Source: Lactococcus ileimucosae (GTDB lineage: Bacteria > Bacillota > Bacilli > Lactobacillales > Streptococcaceae). From it: 64,000 bases of DNA. The stretch lies in NCBI RefSeq assembly GCF_943193185.1, contig NZ_CALPDE010000005.1:1-64000 (forward strand), read 5' to 3'. Below the pieces are notes generated by a model. The model saw only the letters and a list, made by a program, of their open reading frames with translations. It was not told the DNA's origin and did not search any database. Shown piece after piece: positions 63,568 to 64,000 of the stretch (the stretch's first letter is position 1; each line of letters starts with the position of its first letter). The translations under genes were made by a program, and so were the position numbers.

Positions 63568-64000
63568 AGTATCTCCTTAATATATATTAAAATTTTGTTT
63601 CTATCATTTTTTAACTGATTGTTGACGACTTGTTCTTCAATCTGATGAAGCAACTTCCCTAAAATCGGACCTGGCTTGATATCAAATGTTTGAATAATGT
63701 CATTGCCAGTTACTGCGAGCTCTGACTTACTATGAATCTGGAGCTTTTTATCATAAAGATAAGCCTGTTCACGATCAACTTCTTGGCCTGCAGCAACTTT
63801 AAGCTGATCAATCAGCAGTGCTTTTTCTAAACCATAGCGATAAATACTCTCTAGACTCCAACTCTCAAGTTTGTAGGCCTCAGTCAAATCATACACATAC
63901 TTGATAAAGTCGTTAGACACTTTCCATTTTTTCAAGAAAGTTTTAACATTTATTTGATCACTATGGACTAAGAGCGCAGCCCAAGCCTGTGCTGAATTTG
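63564..64000 (-). CDS. cca: CCA-adding enzyme, 3' part of the gene
   Basis: The frame is open to the window edge, so only about 145 C-terminal residues are seen, starting ..[19 protein letters not shown]. The closing block [22 protein letters not shown] is the C-terminal signature of CCA tRNA nucleotidyltransferases of the Firmicutes type. The catalytic N-terminal part lies outside. It ends in an ATGA overlap with the dipeptidase gene. The tmRNA in this window needs this enzyme since its CCA is not encoded. Confidence 0.9.
   Translation of the reverse strand, partial: NSAQAWAALLVHSDQINVKTFLKKWKVSNDFIKYVYDLTEAYKLESWSLESIYRYGLEKALLIDQLKVAAGQEVDREQAYLYDKKLQIHSKSELAVTGNDIIQTFDIKPGPILGKLLHQIEEQVVNNQLKNDRNKILIYIKEIL

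Overview
The window comes from a low-GC Gram-positive coccus of the Streptococcaceae, most likely a Lactococcus other than L. lactis itself. Four things support this: the tmRNA tag is AKNNTSYALAA; PurBoxes (AWWWCCGAACWWT) lie about 63-65 bp upstream of -10 elements, as expected for the lactococcal activator PurR; the xerD-like/scpA/scpB/rluB block is typical of the family; and trehalose is handled by a PTS plus a phosphotrehalase rather than a phosphorylase. Genus and species are inference. There is no rRNA, tRNA, CRISPR array, IS element or prophage; the only stable RNA gene seen is tmRNA.

Layout. 0.2-2.5 kb: xpt-pbuX xanthine salvage behind a purine riboswitch and a perfect PurBox. 2.5-7.9 kb: rluB, scpB, scpA, xerD-like, CBS protein, phosphoesterase, a glutamate racemase/XTP-pyrophosphatase fusion and YneF, all leftward. 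8-12 kb: ilvE with a CodY-like box, an MscS channel, and rbgA-rnhB behind a structured leader. 12-14 kb: small stress or regulatory genes (DinB-like, VOC, a 59-residue winged helix protein, PsiE). 14-18.6 kb: ppdK facing a CcpN-like repressor and a PPDK regulatory protein, with matches to the CcpN operator in the shared intergenic region. 18.7-22.3 kb: small unknown or stress genes and tmRNA. 22.4-24.6 kb: YlxM followed by a YxlE/F/G-like ABC transporter operon. 24.8-27.1 kb: a PhoPR-like two-component system that appears to be translated without a leader.

27.2-32.4 kb is nucleoside catabolism: an rRNA methyltransferase, pdp, a small membrane gene broken by a stop codon, deoC, cdd, then bmpA under its own PurBox promoter, and a GntR regulator. 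Then come coaA, guaA, and a solitary secreted protein with a SipW-type signal and locally high GC (35.4-37.1 kb). 38.9-42.6 kb holds purD-purE-purK and 48.1-56.5 kb holds purC-S-Q-L-F-M-N-H; the two pur blocks are separated by a HAD phosphatase and the trehalose locus (treR facing EIIA-EIIBC-treC). The window ends with ASCH, thyA, an ABC-F ATPase, a membrane glycerophosphodiesterase, a C69 dipeptidase and the 3' part of cca.

The main theme is purine metabolism: all ten steps to IMP (purF, D, N, L/Q/S, M, K, E, C, H) are encoded except PurB, with GuaA, xanthine salvage and a nucleoside-binding lipoprotein under the same PurBox signal. The least explained items are the SipW-type gene, the structured rbgA leader, the ppdK/CcpN/PDRP module, a set of four predicted leaderless genes, and the YlxM-YxlEFG arrangement.
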